Shown here piece after piece: positions 1 through 8,721 of a DNA stretch of 43,768 bases (position 1 is the stretch's first letter; every line of letters begins with the position of its first letter). Origin of the DNA: Sulfurovum sp. UBA7648 (GTDB lineage: Bacteria > Campylobacterota > Campylobacteria > Campylobacterales > Sulfurovaceae); contig DLIG01000011.1 of the NCBI GenBank assembly GCA_002483605.1, positions 1 through 43,768 of the forward strand. The letters are read 5' to 3'. A program made the position numbers and the translations under genes. Below the pieces are notes generated by a model. That model saw only the letters and a program-made list of their open reading frames with translations, had not been told where the DNA came from and ran no database searches.

Positions 1-179
1 AAACCTTCATCGGCTGCAGCTTTAACCTTTTTGGTTAATTCACCCAACTCCTCCAAGCTTTCATCGGCTGCTTTTTTAGCCTTTTTACCAAACTCTGCGG
101 CACTCTTTTCAAGATCTTTTGCTGCCTCAACAGTACTCTTTTCAGCTTTTCCAAATAATTTTTTAATAAAACTAAACAT
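1..179 (-). CDS. Small Lys/Ala/Glu-rich helical protein, 3' end outside window
   Basis: The reading frame starts at ATG 179 with a good ribosome site (AAGGAG, about 8 nt upstream) and runs open to the window edge, so the C-terminus is missing. The visible 59 residues begin MFSFIKKLFGKAEKS and continue with repeated AAKDLEKSAAEF and KKAKKAADE type stretches, which should form a charged amphipathic helix. There is no signal peptide and no Cys. It resembles in composition YtxH-like or LEA-like stress proteins, but I do not recognise a family. It is divergent from hemB, with about 180 nt between the two starts. The frame is well supported; the function is unknown. Confidence 0.6.
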   Translation of the reverse strand, partial: MFSFIKKLFGKAEKSTVEAAKDLEKSAAEFGKKAKKAADESLEELGELTKKVKAAADEG

Positions 180-272
180 TGTAACACTCCTTTGGTGTGC
201 AGTTTCATTATCCAGTGCGATAATAACGATTATAACATAAATTTTGCAAATATATCTTGATAAATTGCACCA

Positions 273-278
273 TATAAT
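273..278 (+). promoter_or_regulatory. Possible -10 box upstream of hemB
   Basis: A TATAAT hexamer lies in AT-rich DNA about 80 nt before hemB. No convincing -35 box is at the right distance, which is usual for sigma-70 promoters of this phylum. It could also be chance in AT-rich sequence. Confidence 0.3.
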
Positions 279-358
279 TAATTTTCATAATGAAACCTTT
301 TAGCCATCATTAGATACAATATCTTACTATGTATTAAAGTATTAAAAAGGTCTATTAT

Positions 359-1336
359 ATGTTTGCACGTTTTAGAAGAAACCGTATGCACCCGGTATTA
401 AGAGATATGTTGGCAGAAACTCATTTAAGGGTAGAAGATTTTATATATCCATTATTTATCCGCAGCGGCAGCGGTATCAAAAAAGAGATAAGCTCTATGC
501 CAGGTGTATTTCAAATGAGCATAGATGAGGCTATCAAAGAGTGCGGTGAGCTGCAAAAGCTAGGGCTCAATGCCATTATTCTTTTTGGCATACCCGATGT
601 CAAAGACAGCGTTGGAAGTGATGCAATGTGTGAGCATGGTATCATAGCAGAAAGTATTCGCGCTATAAAGGGTGCATATCCGGATATGTTCGTCATAACC
701 GATCTATGTTTTTGCGAATACACAGACCATGGGCATTGCGGGGTTCTCGATCCTCACAATCACTCTGTTGATAATGATATAACACTTGATAATCTAGCAC
801 TCCAAGCAGTGGTCCATGCTAAGGCAGGTGTTGATATGATAGCCCCTAGCGGCATGATGGACGGTATGATCATGGCTATCAGAAGAGGTTTGGATGATGC
901 AGGATTTGTAAATTTGCCAATCATGAGCTATAGCACCAAGTTTGCTTCAGCATATTACGGACCATTCCGCGATGTGGCTGAATCAGCCCCAAGCTTTGGT
1001 GACAGAAGAACTTATCAGATGAATCCTGCAAACAGAAGAGAGGCTATTAGTGAAAGCATAGAAGATGAAATGGAAGGTGCTGATATACTCATGGTAAAAC
1101 CTGCTCTTGCTTATCTTGATATTATACGCGATGTAAAAGAGCATACATCCAAGCCGCTTGCCGCATATAATGTAAGCGGGGAATATGCTATGCTAAAAGC
1201 TGCAGCAAAAGCTGGAGTAATTGATTACGATAGAGTGATGATGGAAACATTGCTTGGTATGAAAAGAGCAGGAGCAGACATAATTATCACTTATCATGCT
1301 AAAGAAGCTGCTATTCTTCTAAAGCAAGGTGCATGA
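359..1336 (+). CDS. hemB: Delta-aminolevulinic acid dehydratase (porphobilinogen synthase)
   Basis: HemB joins two molecules of 5-aminolevulinate into porphobilinogen, the second step of tetrapyrrole synthesis, in the cytosol. The 325-aa length is normal. The two Schiff-base lysines are visible as K194 (MSYSTKFASAYYG) and K247 (ILMVKPALAY). The metal loop DLCFCEYTDHGHCG carries C117, C119 and C127, which marks the zinc-dependent type rather than the Asp-rich magnesium type. ATG 359 follows AAAAAGG at about 10 nt. It leads a same-strand run hemB-argF-hemN-Fe-S protein with short gaps, so two haem genes flank argF. Nothing odd is seen. Confidence 0.97.
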   Translation: MFARFRRNRMHPVLRDMLAETHLRVEDFIYPLFIRSGSGIKKEISSMPGVFQMSIDEAIKECGELQKLGLNAIILFGIPDVKDSVGSDAMCEHGIIAESIRAIKGAYPDMFVITDLCFCEYTDHGHCGVLDPHNHSVDNDITLDNLALQAVVHAKAGVDMIAPSGMMDGMIMAIRRGLDDAGFVNLPIMSYSTKFASAYYGPFRDVAESAPSFGDRRTYQMNPANRREAISESIEDEMEGADILMVKPALAYLDIIRDVKEHTSKPLAAYNVSGEYAMLKAAAKAGVIDYDRVMMETLLGMKRAGADIIITYHAKEAAILLKQGA

Positions 1337-1379
1337 AAGTTATGATAGAATCTTGTTTTTACTTTTCAAGGATAGGCAT

Positions 1380-2303
1380 ATGAGACACTTTTTGAGTATA
1401 AAAGATTTTAGTCGTGACGAGTTGCTAGAGATGATATCTCTAGCTCAAAAGATCAAAGAACAGACCAAGAAAAAACAATTTGTACCGTATCTTGAACATC
1501 AAACATTGGGTATGATATTTGAAAAAAGCTCTACTCGTACAAGAGTAAGCTTTGAGACCGGGATCTACCAGCTTGGAGGAGTTGGGCTGTTTTTGTCCAG
1601 CAATGACATACAGTTAGGCCGCGGCGAACCCATGAAAGATACTGCCAGAGTTATTTCTCGTATGGTAGATATGGTGATGATCCGTACATTTGAGCAAAGC
1701 CGACTTGACGAGTTTAGCGCTTATTCACAAGTGCCTATCATAAATGGACTTAGTAACGAATATCATCCAGTGCAGATAATGACAGATTATTTCACGCTTT
1801 TAGAGCTTGGTATATCCAACCCTATAGTGGCATATGTAGGAGACGGTAACAATATAGCTCATTCATGGCTAATGTTGGCATCAAAGCTTGGGCTTGAACT
1901 TAGGATCGCTACACCTGTGGGTTATGAGTGTCAACAAAGTATAGTTGATGAGGCTTTGAACTTTGCCAAAATTAGCGGGGCTAAGATCGCTTTTTATAAT
2001 GACCCAAAAATTGCAGTTGAAGGTGTAGATGTGGTCATAACAGATACTTGGATATCTATGGGACAAGAGAGCGAAAAAGAGACCAAGCTTAAAGCATTTG
2101 ACGGGTATATGGTAGATAGCTCTATGATGAATATAGCAAAACCAAGTGCCGTATTTATGCATTGTTTGCCTGCGTATAGAGGATATGAAGTAAGCGAAGA
2201 GGTATTTGAAGCACATAGCCAGACTATCTTTTTAGAGGCTGAAAATAGATTGCATACACAAAAAGGTATCATGGTTTGGCTTGATAATCACCGAAATGAT
2301 TAA
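1380..2303 (+). CDS. argF: Ornithine carbamoyltransferase
   Basis: ArgF makes citrulline from ornithine and carbamoyl phosphate in arginine synthesis. The frame is open from 1329, but the conserved N-terminus (MRHFLSIKDFSRDEL) starts at ATG 1380, preceded by AAGGATAGG, and this gives the usual 307 aa. Carbamoyl-phosphate motif SSTRTR, HPVQ, and the ornithine-binding HCLPAYRGYEV near the C-terminus are all present. It lies 43 nt after hemB and 36 nt before hemN. The upstream in-frame part would overlap hemB and has no ribosome site. Confidence 0.95.
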   Translation: MRHFLSIKDFSRDELLEMISLAQKIKEQTKKKQFVPYLEHQTLGMIFEKSSTRTRVSFETGIYQLGGVGLFLSSNDIQLGRGEPMKDTARVISRMVDMVMIRTFEQSRLDEFSAYSQVPIINGLSNEYHPVQIMTDYFTLLELGISNPIVAYVGDGNNIAHSWLMLASKLGLELRIATPVGYECQQSIVDEALNFAKISGAKIAFYNDPKIAVEGVDVVITDTWISMGQESEKETKLKAFDGYMVDSSMMNIAKPSAVFMHCLPAYRGYEVSEEVFEAHSQTIFLEAENRLHTQKGIMVWLDNHRND

Positions 2304-2339
2304 AAGGTATTAGGATAAAGGCAGAAGGGACAGAAAAAA

Positions 2340-3710
2340 GTGAGTAAAATAGATTTTGAAAAATTTGGCAGATATTCCAAAGCAGGCCCTAGATATACCA
2401 GCTATCCTACGGCTTTGGAATTTAGCGATGATTTTAAATACGAAAAGTATATAGAGTTCCTAGAATCTCCCACAAAAGACAAACTCTCTTTATATGTGCA
2501 TTTGCCTTTTTGCCGTAGTGCTTGTTATTTTTGCGGATGCAATGTCGTTTTTACATCCAAACAAGACAAGCTCGATAGTTATGTAGATTATCTTAAAAAA
2601 GAGATTGACATCCTATCTAAGCATCTTGATACTTCAAGAGAAGTCATACAATTTCATTTTGGCGGTGGAACACCTACTTATTATAGTGCCGAAAGCTTGG
2701 ATGAAATAGTCGGATATATCAAGAAAACTTTTCCAAATTGGAGCAAGGACGCTGAAATAAGTTGCGAGATAGATCCTAGATTTTTCAATGAAGAGCAGAT
2801 GAAAGTTTTTGTAAAACACGGATTTAATCGCATCAGTTTTGGTGTGCAGGATTTTGATGCAAAAGTTCAAGAAGCAATTCACAGGATCCAACCGTTCGAG
2901 TTGACTAAAAATGCAGTTGATCTGGCTAGAAGATATGGGATAAATTCTATCAATATAGATTTGATCTACGGCTTGCCTTATCAAACCTTTGAAAGTTTTA
3001 AAAATACTCTTGAACTCGCCTTTGGCCTAGAACCTGACAGGGTAGCGGTTTTTAATTATGCGCATGTACCGTGGCTCAAAAAAACTATGAGAAAATTTGA
3101 CGAGACTACCTTGCCTCATCCAAGTGTGAAGCTTGAGATATTCAAATACACTATTGATTTTTTTGAAAAAAAAGGCTATAAGATGGTAGGCATGGATCAT
3201 TTTGCCAAACCAACCGATGAACTTTTTACTGCTATAGCAAAAGGTGAATTACACAGAAACTTTCAAGGATATACTACCAAAGGCGGAGCGAACTTGATAG
3301 GTATAGGGTTGACTAGTATAGGAGAGGGTGAGAGATATTATGCTCAAAACACTAAAGATATGAGCGAATATGAAAAAGCGCTTGATGACGGAAAATTGCC
3401 GTTCGAGAGAGGCGTGGTATTGAGTGATGATGATTTTGTCAGGAAATCTGTCATTATGGAACTCATGGCAAATTTCTCTATAGACATAAAAAGAGTAGAA
3501 AAACAGCATAATATTGATTTTAAAAATTATTTTACTGATGCACTAAGCGAACTAAGAGAGTTTGAAGAAGCCGGGCTTATAGAGATAAAAGATGATAAAA
3601 TACAAGCTAACTCTACAGGAGCGATGCTTATACGTAATATTGCTATGCCGTTTGATGCATATATGAAAAAATATGCCGGCACAAAAAAAAGTTTTTCAAA
3701 GACAGTATAA
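2340..3710 (+). CDS. hemN: Oxygen-independent coproporphyrinogen III oxidase
   Basis: HemN is a radical SAM enzyme that decarboxylates coproporphyrinogen III to protoporphyrinogen IX without oxygen. At 456 aa it has the length of true HemN rather than the shorter HemW. The cluster motif HLPFCRSACYFCGCN gives C58, C62, C65 and the extra C67 typical of HemN; the SAM-binding FGGGTPTY follows at about 107-114. The start is GTG 2340 behind AGAAGGGA. Its presence fits an anaerobic or microaerobic life style, as does the nitrogenase further on. Confidence 0.95.
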   Translation: MSKIDFEKFGRYSKAGPRYTSYPTALEFSDDFKYEKYIEFLESPTKDKLSLYVHLPFCRSACYFCGCNVVFTSKQDKLDSYVDYLKKEIDILSKHLDTSREVIQFHFGGGTPTYYSAESLDEIVGYIKKTFPNWSKDAEISCEIDPRFFNEEQMKVFVKHGFNRISFGVQDFDAKVQEAIHRIQPFELTKNAVDLARRYGINSINIDLIYGLPYQTFESFKNTLELAFGLEPDRVAVFNYAHVPWLKKTMRKFDETTLPHPSVKLEIFKYTIDFFEKKGYKMVGMDHFAKPTDELFTAIAKGELHRNFQGYTTKGGANLIGIGLTSIGEGERYYAQNTKDMSEYEKALDDGKLPFERGVVLSDDDFVRKSVIMELMANFSIDIKRVEKQHNIDFKNYFTDALSELREFEEAGLIEIKDDKIQANSTGAMLIRNIAMPFDAYMKKYAGTKKSFSKTV

Positions 3711-3749
3711 AAAAGGAAGAAGGGTGAAGGTAGAAAAAATAAAGGTGAA

Positions 3750-5054
3750 ATGGTGAAAAAAGAGACCAAAGATATTTTTAATTTTACTGCCACTAGCGAT
3801 GATTGTGTCAAGTGCGGGAAGTGTATACCTGTTTGTACTATTCATCAGATAAATCCTGACGAAGTTACAAGCCCTAGGGGCTTTATAGATCTGCTTGGAG
3901 CGTATAAAAGAGGCGATCTGGAACTTGATAAAGACGCCAAAAATATTTTTGAGAGTTGCTTTTTGTGTACAAACTGCACAGATGTTTGCCCAAATTCACT
4001 ACCGACAGATATGGTCATCGAAGAGGTAAGAACTGATATTGCAGACAAATTCGGCATTGCATGGTTCAAAAAAGCTTTCTTTTGGCTGCTTAGACACCGT
4101 ACTATTATGGATATTGCGATGAAATTTGGATATATGTTCAAAACATGTGCGTTATCTACCGATGAAAAGGGTCGTGGACTTTTTGCGCGCTTTAACCTTC
4201 CTATGGTTAAAAAGGGCAGACTCCTTCCGTCTATGGCAAAAACAAGTTTTTTAAATAAATACCCTGAGCAGATACCGGCAAAAAACAAAGATAAAAAACA
4301 AAAAGTTGCTATATTTATCGGCTGTTTGGCAAACTATAACTATACAACTATTGGGGATAGTTTGGTGGAGATCTTAGGCAAACTCGATATAGAAGTATTT
4401 ATCCCGAAAAAACAACTCTGTTGTGGTGCTCCTGCGTATTTTACGGGTGATACTAAAAGCGTAGAGTATCTCATACGTAAAAATGTGGATTATTTTGAGA
4501 CTTTTATGGATGAGTATGATGCTATGATAATACCTGAAGCAACATGCAGCGCAATGATAAAACACGATTGGGAGGTTTTTTGCCGCAATCACGAAATGAG
4601 CGAGCTGATCCCAAGGATACAAAAGCTTCTTCCTAAAATACATATGGCTACAGCATGGCTGCATGACAATACAGACTTAAAAGAACTTTTGGCAACCAAA
4701 GGCAAAAAGCTTGATGATATAGTAACATATCATGACCCATGCCATGCCAGAAAAGTACAAGGAATATATCAAGAGCCTAGAAATCTTTTGGCGCCGAACT
4801 ATCCTATGGTTGAGATGAGTGATCCAAATCGCTGTTGCGGATTTGGCGGGGTTACAATGCAGACTGAAAAATTCCATTTTGCAGAGCTTGCAGGCAAGCC
4901 AAAAGCAGCTATGATAGATGAAACAAAGGCTAAATATGTAGCTGCAGAATGCAGCGCATGCAGAGTGCAGCTTAGCGAAGCCATGAGCGCTAGCGGGGTT
5001 GAAACTATATTTAAAAATCCGCTGGAGCTTATTGCCGAAGCGTTAAAAGATTAG
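3750..5054 (+). CDS. Fe-S oxidoreductase with two 4Fe-4S and two CCG domains (GlcF/LutA-like)
   Basis: 434 aa. The N-terminus has two ferredoxin motifs, CVKCGKCIPVC and CFLCTNCTDVCP (about residues 14-85). The C-terminal half has two CCG (heterodisulfide-reductase-like) blocks, with CCGAPAYFTGD and HDPCHARKVQG near the first and CCGFGGVTM plus CSACRVQ in the second. This is the layout of the glycolate oxidase iron-sulfur subunit GlcF and related electron-transfer subunits of FAD-linked oxidases. No flavin subunit lies beside it, so the substrate cannot be told. It is 39 nt after hemN, probably the same transcript. Start ATG 3750 is close to AAAGGTG; GTG 3753 is an alternative. Confidence 0.85.
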   Translation: MVKKETKDIFNFTATSDDCVKCGKCIPVCTIHQINPDEVTSPRGFIDLLGAYKRGDLELDKDAKNIFESCFLCTNCTDVCPNSLPTDMVIEEVRTDIADKFGIAWFKKAFFWLLRHRTIMDIAMKFGYMFKTCALSTDEKGRGLFARFNLPMVKKGRLLPSMAKTSFLNKYPEQIPAKNKDKKQKVAIFIGCLANYNYTTIGDSLVEILGKLDIEVFIPKKQLCCGAPAYFTGDTKSVEYLIRKNVDYFETFMDEYDAMIIPEATCSAMIKHDWEVFCRNHEMSELIPRIQKLLPKIHMATAWLHDNTDLKELLATKGKKLDDIVTYHDPCHARKVQGIYQEPRNLLAPNYPMVEMSDPNRCCGFGGVTMQTEKFHFAELAGKPKAAMIDETKAKYVAAECSACRVQLSEAMSASGVETIFKNPLELIAEALKD

Positions 5055-5239
5055 CTTAGCAGTATTTGTCGGCAATAATGCATTGATGGCATAGGCCCTC
5101 ATCTCCAAGCTTGATCCGGAGATCTATAAAGTTGGACCGGCTAGTCATTTTATTTTTTATAGTCCATATTTGATTTCATTGTTATAATCTAAGCAATAAA
5201 CTTGCTATAATTATTGATATTTCAATACTAGGAGTCGAT
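5055..5239. other. Intergenic region with putative promoter for the rhodanese gene
   Basis: No gene is seen. A TATAAT hexamer near 5204-5209 (in TTGCTATAATTATT) lies about 30 nt before the rhodanese start and is a plausible -10 box. The left half holds GC-richer sequence (around 5100-5145) with no clear terminator. Confidence 0.4.
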
Positions 5240-5689
5240 ATGAAAAGTTTACACACAAAACTTAATGAATATGCCGCAAAATGTGATGAGATATTGCTCT
5301 CAGAACATTTAAAAGCTTTGGTCGAAGAGGCAGTAAAAGAGACCCCTCAATTATCTGCCGATGAACTTGTGATAGATGACAACACTATATTGCTCGATGT
5401 AAGAGAACCAGAAGAGTTTGCCAGCGGCTATATAGAAGGTAAAAATGTCTTGACAATTCCTAGGGGCAAACTTGAGTTTACAGCAATTGACAAAATTGCC
5501 AAAGTTTATGGTCAAGATGTCAAGATCATAGTTTATTGCCTCAAGGGCCCTAGAGGTGCACTAGCAGCATCTCAGCTTAAAAAGATGGGCTTTACTAATG
5601 TGTCAAATTTAAAAGGCGGACTTATCGCTTGGCTTGAGAGCGGAAGAAACATCAAAAATTATCTAGGCGAACTTAAGCTCGTTAGATAA
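5240..5689 (+). CDS. Rhodanese-like domain protein
   Basis: 149 aa. The rhodanese fold covers about residues 40-135, with LLDVREPEEFASGYIEG (the CH2A region) and the active-site loop VYCLKGPRGALAA, in which the Cys would carry a persulfide. The N-terminal 40 residues are helical and charged. No signal peptide is seen, so it is probably cytosolic. AGGAG lies 6 nt before the ATG. Such single-domain proteins move sulfur between partners, but the partner is not shown here. It converges on the AEC carrier, whose stop is directly adjacent. Confidence 0.88.
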   Translation: MKSLHTKLNEYAAKCDEILLSEHLKALVEEAVKETPQLSADELVIDDNTILLDVREPEEFASGYIEGKNVLTIPRGKLEFTAIDKIAKVYGQDVKIIVYCLKGPRGALAASQLKKMGFTNVSNLKGGLIAWLESGRNIKNYLGELKLVR

Positions 5690-6601
5690 TTACTTTAAAA
5701 TATACGAAAACAACTGTATATAAAAGTATATTGCAAATACAAAAAATAGTGTAGTAAACAATATCGCTTCGGTGGTTTTAGCTGGATAGCACTTGTAAAG
5801 AGCTGCCATGTTGACATTGTTTACTGCTAGCGGCACGCAGAGCTCTAGCAGTAAAATAACTGATATAAGCGGGTCTAATTTAAATAGCCAAATAATCACT
5901 AGTCCGACAATCGGTAAAATAAGATGTTTAACCGCTGTGATCTTTGCAACAAAAGCATAATCTATGGTTTTTATCTCAACCTCTGCTAGATAGATACCGA
6001 ATATCATGAGTTGTATGACTATAGTAGCGTAAGCTCCCATCTCCAAGAATTTATCAATGCTCGGATGAATAGCTATCTCTGCAGCATTAAATATAATCGC
6101 AAATATGGCAAACCATAGTATGGGGATCTTTACTATTTGAGTTAAAGATTCTTTGATGCTAAATTGACCTTTGGCATAAAAATATATCCCAACAGTATAG
6201 ATAAAAAAGACATTAGCTATGTTTATGATGCTGGTGTATGCTACGCTCTGTTCTCCAAATAGCGCTATACCAAGAGGAATGCCTAGATTGCCGGTATTGC
6301 CTATGAGAGATGCTGCTATAAATATTGATCTTTCTTTGGGATCTTTAAGTATATATCGTGAAGTAATAATGGAAAATAAGAGCACTGTGCCGACTGCAAG
6401 AAGATATACAAAAGGAACGAGCAACAGCTCTTTATCGATAGGAGTACGAGTCAGCCCCCAAAAAGTAAGTATGGGCTGCAGAAAATACAAAGAGACAAGA
6501 ATAAGAGTTTGTTCGTTTATCTCTCTTTGAAATATTTTTTTTGCAACAAATCCAAGCACTATAAACACATAGACCATCGCTATGGATATTAGTGCTTCCA
6601 A
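5690..6601 (-). CDS. AEC family permease (auxin-efflux-carrier type)
   Basis: 303 aa with about ten hydrophobic membrane segments spread along the chain and the pattern of the AEC family, including GNTGNLGIPLG in the middle and VPLAVNNVNMAALY near the end. Members export or import small organic acids such as malate, or other solutes; the substrate cannot be read from the sequence. The start is TTG 6601 with AAAAAGG 7 nt upstream; no ATG fits as well. It lies 12 nt after the globin gene and is likely cotranscribed with it. Confidence 0.85.
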   Translation of the reverse strand: MEALISIAMVYVFIVLGFVAKKIFQREINEQTLILVSLYFLQPILTFWGLTRTPIDKELLLVPFVYLLAVGTVLLFSIITSRYILKDPKERSIFIAASLIGNTGNLGIPLGIALFGEQSVAYTSIINIANVFFIYTVGIYFYAKGQFSIKESLTQIVKIPILWFAIFAIIFNAAEIAIHPSIDKFLEMGAYATIVIQLMIFGIYLAEVEIKTIDYAFVAKITAVKHLILPIVGLVIIWLFKLDPLISVILLLELCVPLAVNNVNMAALYKCYPAKTTEAILFTTLFFVFAIYFYIQLFSYILK

Positions 6602-6613
6602 GGTAATGCCTTT

Positions 6614-7084
6614 TTATAGATCTTGGTAATATTTGCTGCCATCAACCGTGGTATTGACGGTGAGCTTTGAAAAACTCTCTACATAATTCCAAAAGTCATC
6701 TTTGAGCTCTTGAGCAATATCTACTTTTTCTATAGCTTCGCGCATAGCTCCGAGCCACTCAAGGCGTGATTTTTCATAGATAGAAAAATCATCATGCAAT
6801 CTAACCATATATTGATTTAGCTCCACACCTCTGGTTTCTTCTTCATAAACTTTCGGCCCGCCGCAAAGCTGTATGAAAAACCTGCTGTTTCTTACTTTAA
6901 CTTCGTCAAACTCTTCACGGTCTTGAGGAAAAAAGTGAGCGATATCGCTTTCATATATGATGTCGTAAAAATCATACATTAGCTTACGCATACCTTCTTC
7001 GCCTCCTATGGCTTCATAAAATGCCGGATTAGGCACTTTGAAGTGAACCTTTTCACCTTGGACTGTTGGACTTACCTTGTACAT
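6614..7084 (-). CDS. Truncated haemoglobin, group II-like
   Basis: 156 aa, somewhat long for a truncated globin because of a 20-residue N-terminal lead. FYEAIGGEEGMRKLMYDFY matches helix A/B, LCGGPKVYEEETRG matches the GGP-Y loop of group II globins, and MVRLHDDFSI holds the proximal His of helix F, followed by EWLGAMREAIE. These proteins bind O2 or NO and often take part in NO or oxygen handling. In a diazotroph this could help to keep oxygen low, but it is not near the nif genes, so that is only inference. It is the first gene of a two-gene unit with the AEC carrier. Confidence 0.85.
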   Translation of the reverse strand: MYKVSPTVQGEKVHFKVPNPAFYEAIGGEEGMRKLMYDFYDIIYESDIAHFFPQDREEFDEVKVRNSRFFIQLCGGPKVYEEETRGVELNQYMVRLHDDFSIYEKSRLEWLGAMREAIEKVDIAQELKDDFWNYVESFSKLTVNTTVDGSKYYQDL

Positions 7085-7382
7085 TTTCTACCTTTTTGTA
7101 TTTTATAGCTTGGCAAAGCTTTGCGCCAAGCTCAACGTTTTTTAGCGCGATAGTTCTATCAGCCGGACGCTTTTTTAAATTGCCTATAAAGAAAACTTTT
7201 TCAGTCATTCCTGCGGAGGCAGGAATCCAGTGTATCCCCGTGTAAGCACGAGAATGACGATTTTTCTAAAGAAACTTTAATCTCGTTCCCACGGTCTCCG
7301 TGGGAACGCATACTAAATCACAAATGACAAATATACACTCCCAAGCTGGAGCATGGGAGTGAGAGGGTGACATTATTTAATG
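7085..7382. repeat. Intergenic region with three palindromic repeat elements
   Basis: No gene is seen. Three dispersed-repeat hairpins lie in a row: a 56-nt element 7204-7259 with ends GTCATTC and GAATGAC, a hairpin 7285-7307 (GTTCCCACGG, loop tct, CCGTGGGAAC), and a hairpin 7336-7361 (CACTCCCA...TGGGAGTG). Relatives occur at 10794-10849, 17406-17422, 21000-21018 and 23064-23084. Confidence 0.8.
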
Positions 7383-8255
7383 TTAGTCGCAATACCTCTT
7401 TAGTAAATTATCATATGCATCTATGCGGCGATCTCTTAAAAATGGCCATATATCTCTGACCGCTTTTGTTCGATCATGGTCTATATCAGCGTATAATATC
7501 TCTTCATTTTGATGATTTGCATGAGCTAGAAATTCACCTTGTGCTCCGCAAATGAAACTATTGCCCCAGAAACGTATACCAGCCATTGCTCCGCAACTAT
7601 CAGGCTCAAATCCGACACGGTTGGTTGAAAGTACCGGTATGCCGTTGGCTATTGCATGTGATCTTTGAATTGTTATCCATGCCTCTTTTTGTCTCTCTTT
7701 TTCTTCAGTACTATCGCTGTCAAACCAGCCAATTGCTGTAGGGTAGATAAGCATATCAGCACCTCTAAGGCTCATGAGCCTAGCAGCTTCTGGATACCAT
7801 TGATCCCAGCATACCAATACTCCAAGACGGCCCACGCTTGTATTGATCGGCTCAAACCCAAGATCGCCGGGAGTAAAGTAGAATTTTTCATAAAATCCCG
7901 GGTCATCAGGAATATGCATCTTGCGGTATTTACCGGCTACACTCCCGTCACGCTCAAATACTACAGCGGTATTGTGATAAAGGCCGGCAGTGCGTCGTTC
8001 AAACAAAGAAGTGACCAGTACTATGCCATTTGTTTTGGCAACTTCACTCCAAAATGCTACATCAGCTTCAAAATTAGCAGCATAATCAAAAAATGCAGTA
8101 TCTTCGCTCTGGCAAAAATATTCATTTTGATGAAGTTCTTGAAGCACCACTAGATCGGCTCCGTTGCTTGAAGCTTCTTTTATCATTTGTGAGGTTGCTT
8201 GGATAGTTGCCTCTTTTGAGCCGTAGTATTTCTGCTGAATCAGTGCTACTTTCAT
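7383..8255 (-). CDS. aguB: N-carbamoylputrescine amidase
   Basis: This nitrilase-family enzyme hydrolyses N-carbamoylputrescine to putrescine, CO2 and ammonia. The catalytic triad is visible as E40 (VLQELHQNEYF), K112 (YRKMHIPDDPG) and C149 (LVCWDQWYPEAARL). The 290-aa length is normal and AAAAGGGAAG precedes the ATG. aguA, which supplies its substrate from agmatine, lies close by on the same strand, with only the small secreted-protein gene (opposite strand) between. Together the two give the agmatine route to putrescine. Confidence 0.95.
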   Translation of the reverse strand: MKVALIQQKYYGSKEATIQATSQMIKEASSNGADLVVLQELHQNEYFCQSEDTAFFDYAANFEADVAFWSEVAKTNGIVLVTSLFERRTAGLYHNTAVVFERDGSVAGKYRKMHIPDDPGFYEKFYFTPGDLGFEPINTSVGRLGVLVCWDQWYPEAARLMSLRGADMLIYPTAIGWFDSDSTEEKERQKEAWITIQRSHAIANGIPVLSTNRVGFEPDSCGAMAGIRFWGNSFICGAQGEFLAHANHQNEEILYADIDHDRTKAVRDIWPFLRDRRIDAYDNLLKRYCD

Positions 8256-8364
8256 ACGCTTCCCTTTTGTAATTTTTGATATTTTATCATAGTTTGACTT
8301 TGGTAATCTGACAATAAAAAACTCATCGTAGGATCGTTTGCTTGCAAATTAATAGTATTAGTTA

Positions 8365-8394
8365 TATAATCAGCTTATGGAGAATATTTTCTCC
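8365..8394 (+). promoter_or_regulatory. Probable promoter and hairpin before the secreted protein
   Basis: A TATAAT-type -10 (in GTTATATAATCAGC) is followed by a 6-bp inverted repeat GGAGAATATTTTCTCC at 8379-8394. The hairpin would sit in the 5' leader and could be an operator or an mRNA structure. Confidence 0.4.
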
Positions 8395-8419
8395 AGTTAT
8401 ATAAAGAGGGGGGAGTAAG

Positions 8420-8704
8420 ATGAAAAAGGTTGTAGTTATATCAATGGCTGCATTTATGATGTCGTTTGCATATGCCCAGAGTGCAATGGATCAACTCTAT
8501 GGTGCAGAAGAGTCAAGCAGTCAAGCTGCAGGGAAAGTAGAAACCGGGGATTATGAAGGTGCCCATAATGATGCAGGTGCATCATTTGACGGTAATAGCT
8601 ATAATGATCCATCAGTTGTGGATTTGACAGGCAAAGAAGGGATCGTAGATCCAAATGATCTAAAAAAATATGACCCGCAAGATAACGGCGGGCCTATAGA
8701 ATAA
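8420..8704 (+). CDS. Small secreted protein of unknown function
   Basis: 94 aa. The first 19 residues (MKKVVVISMAAFMMSFAYA) form a clear signal peptide with an AYA cleavage site, so the mature chain of about 75 residues is likely periplasmic. It is acidic and rich in Asp, Gly, Ser and Asn (YNDPSVVDLTGKEG, YDPQDNGGPIE) with no Cys. The strong ribosome site GGGGGGAG confirms the start. No family is recognised. It stands alone between aguB and aguA on the opposite strand and converges on aguA with a 17-nt gap. Confidence 0.75.
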   Translation: MKKVVVISMAAFMMSFAYAQSAMDQLYGAEESSSQAAGKVETGDYEGAHNDAGASFDGNSYNDPSVVDLTGKEGIVDPNDLKKYDPQDNGGPIE

Positions 8705-8721
8705 TCGAGAACTTCAAATAA

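Noticed and set aside
1329..1379. N-terminal extension of ArgF
   Set aside because: It overlaps hemB, has no ribosome site and no match to the family; ATG 1380 is better.
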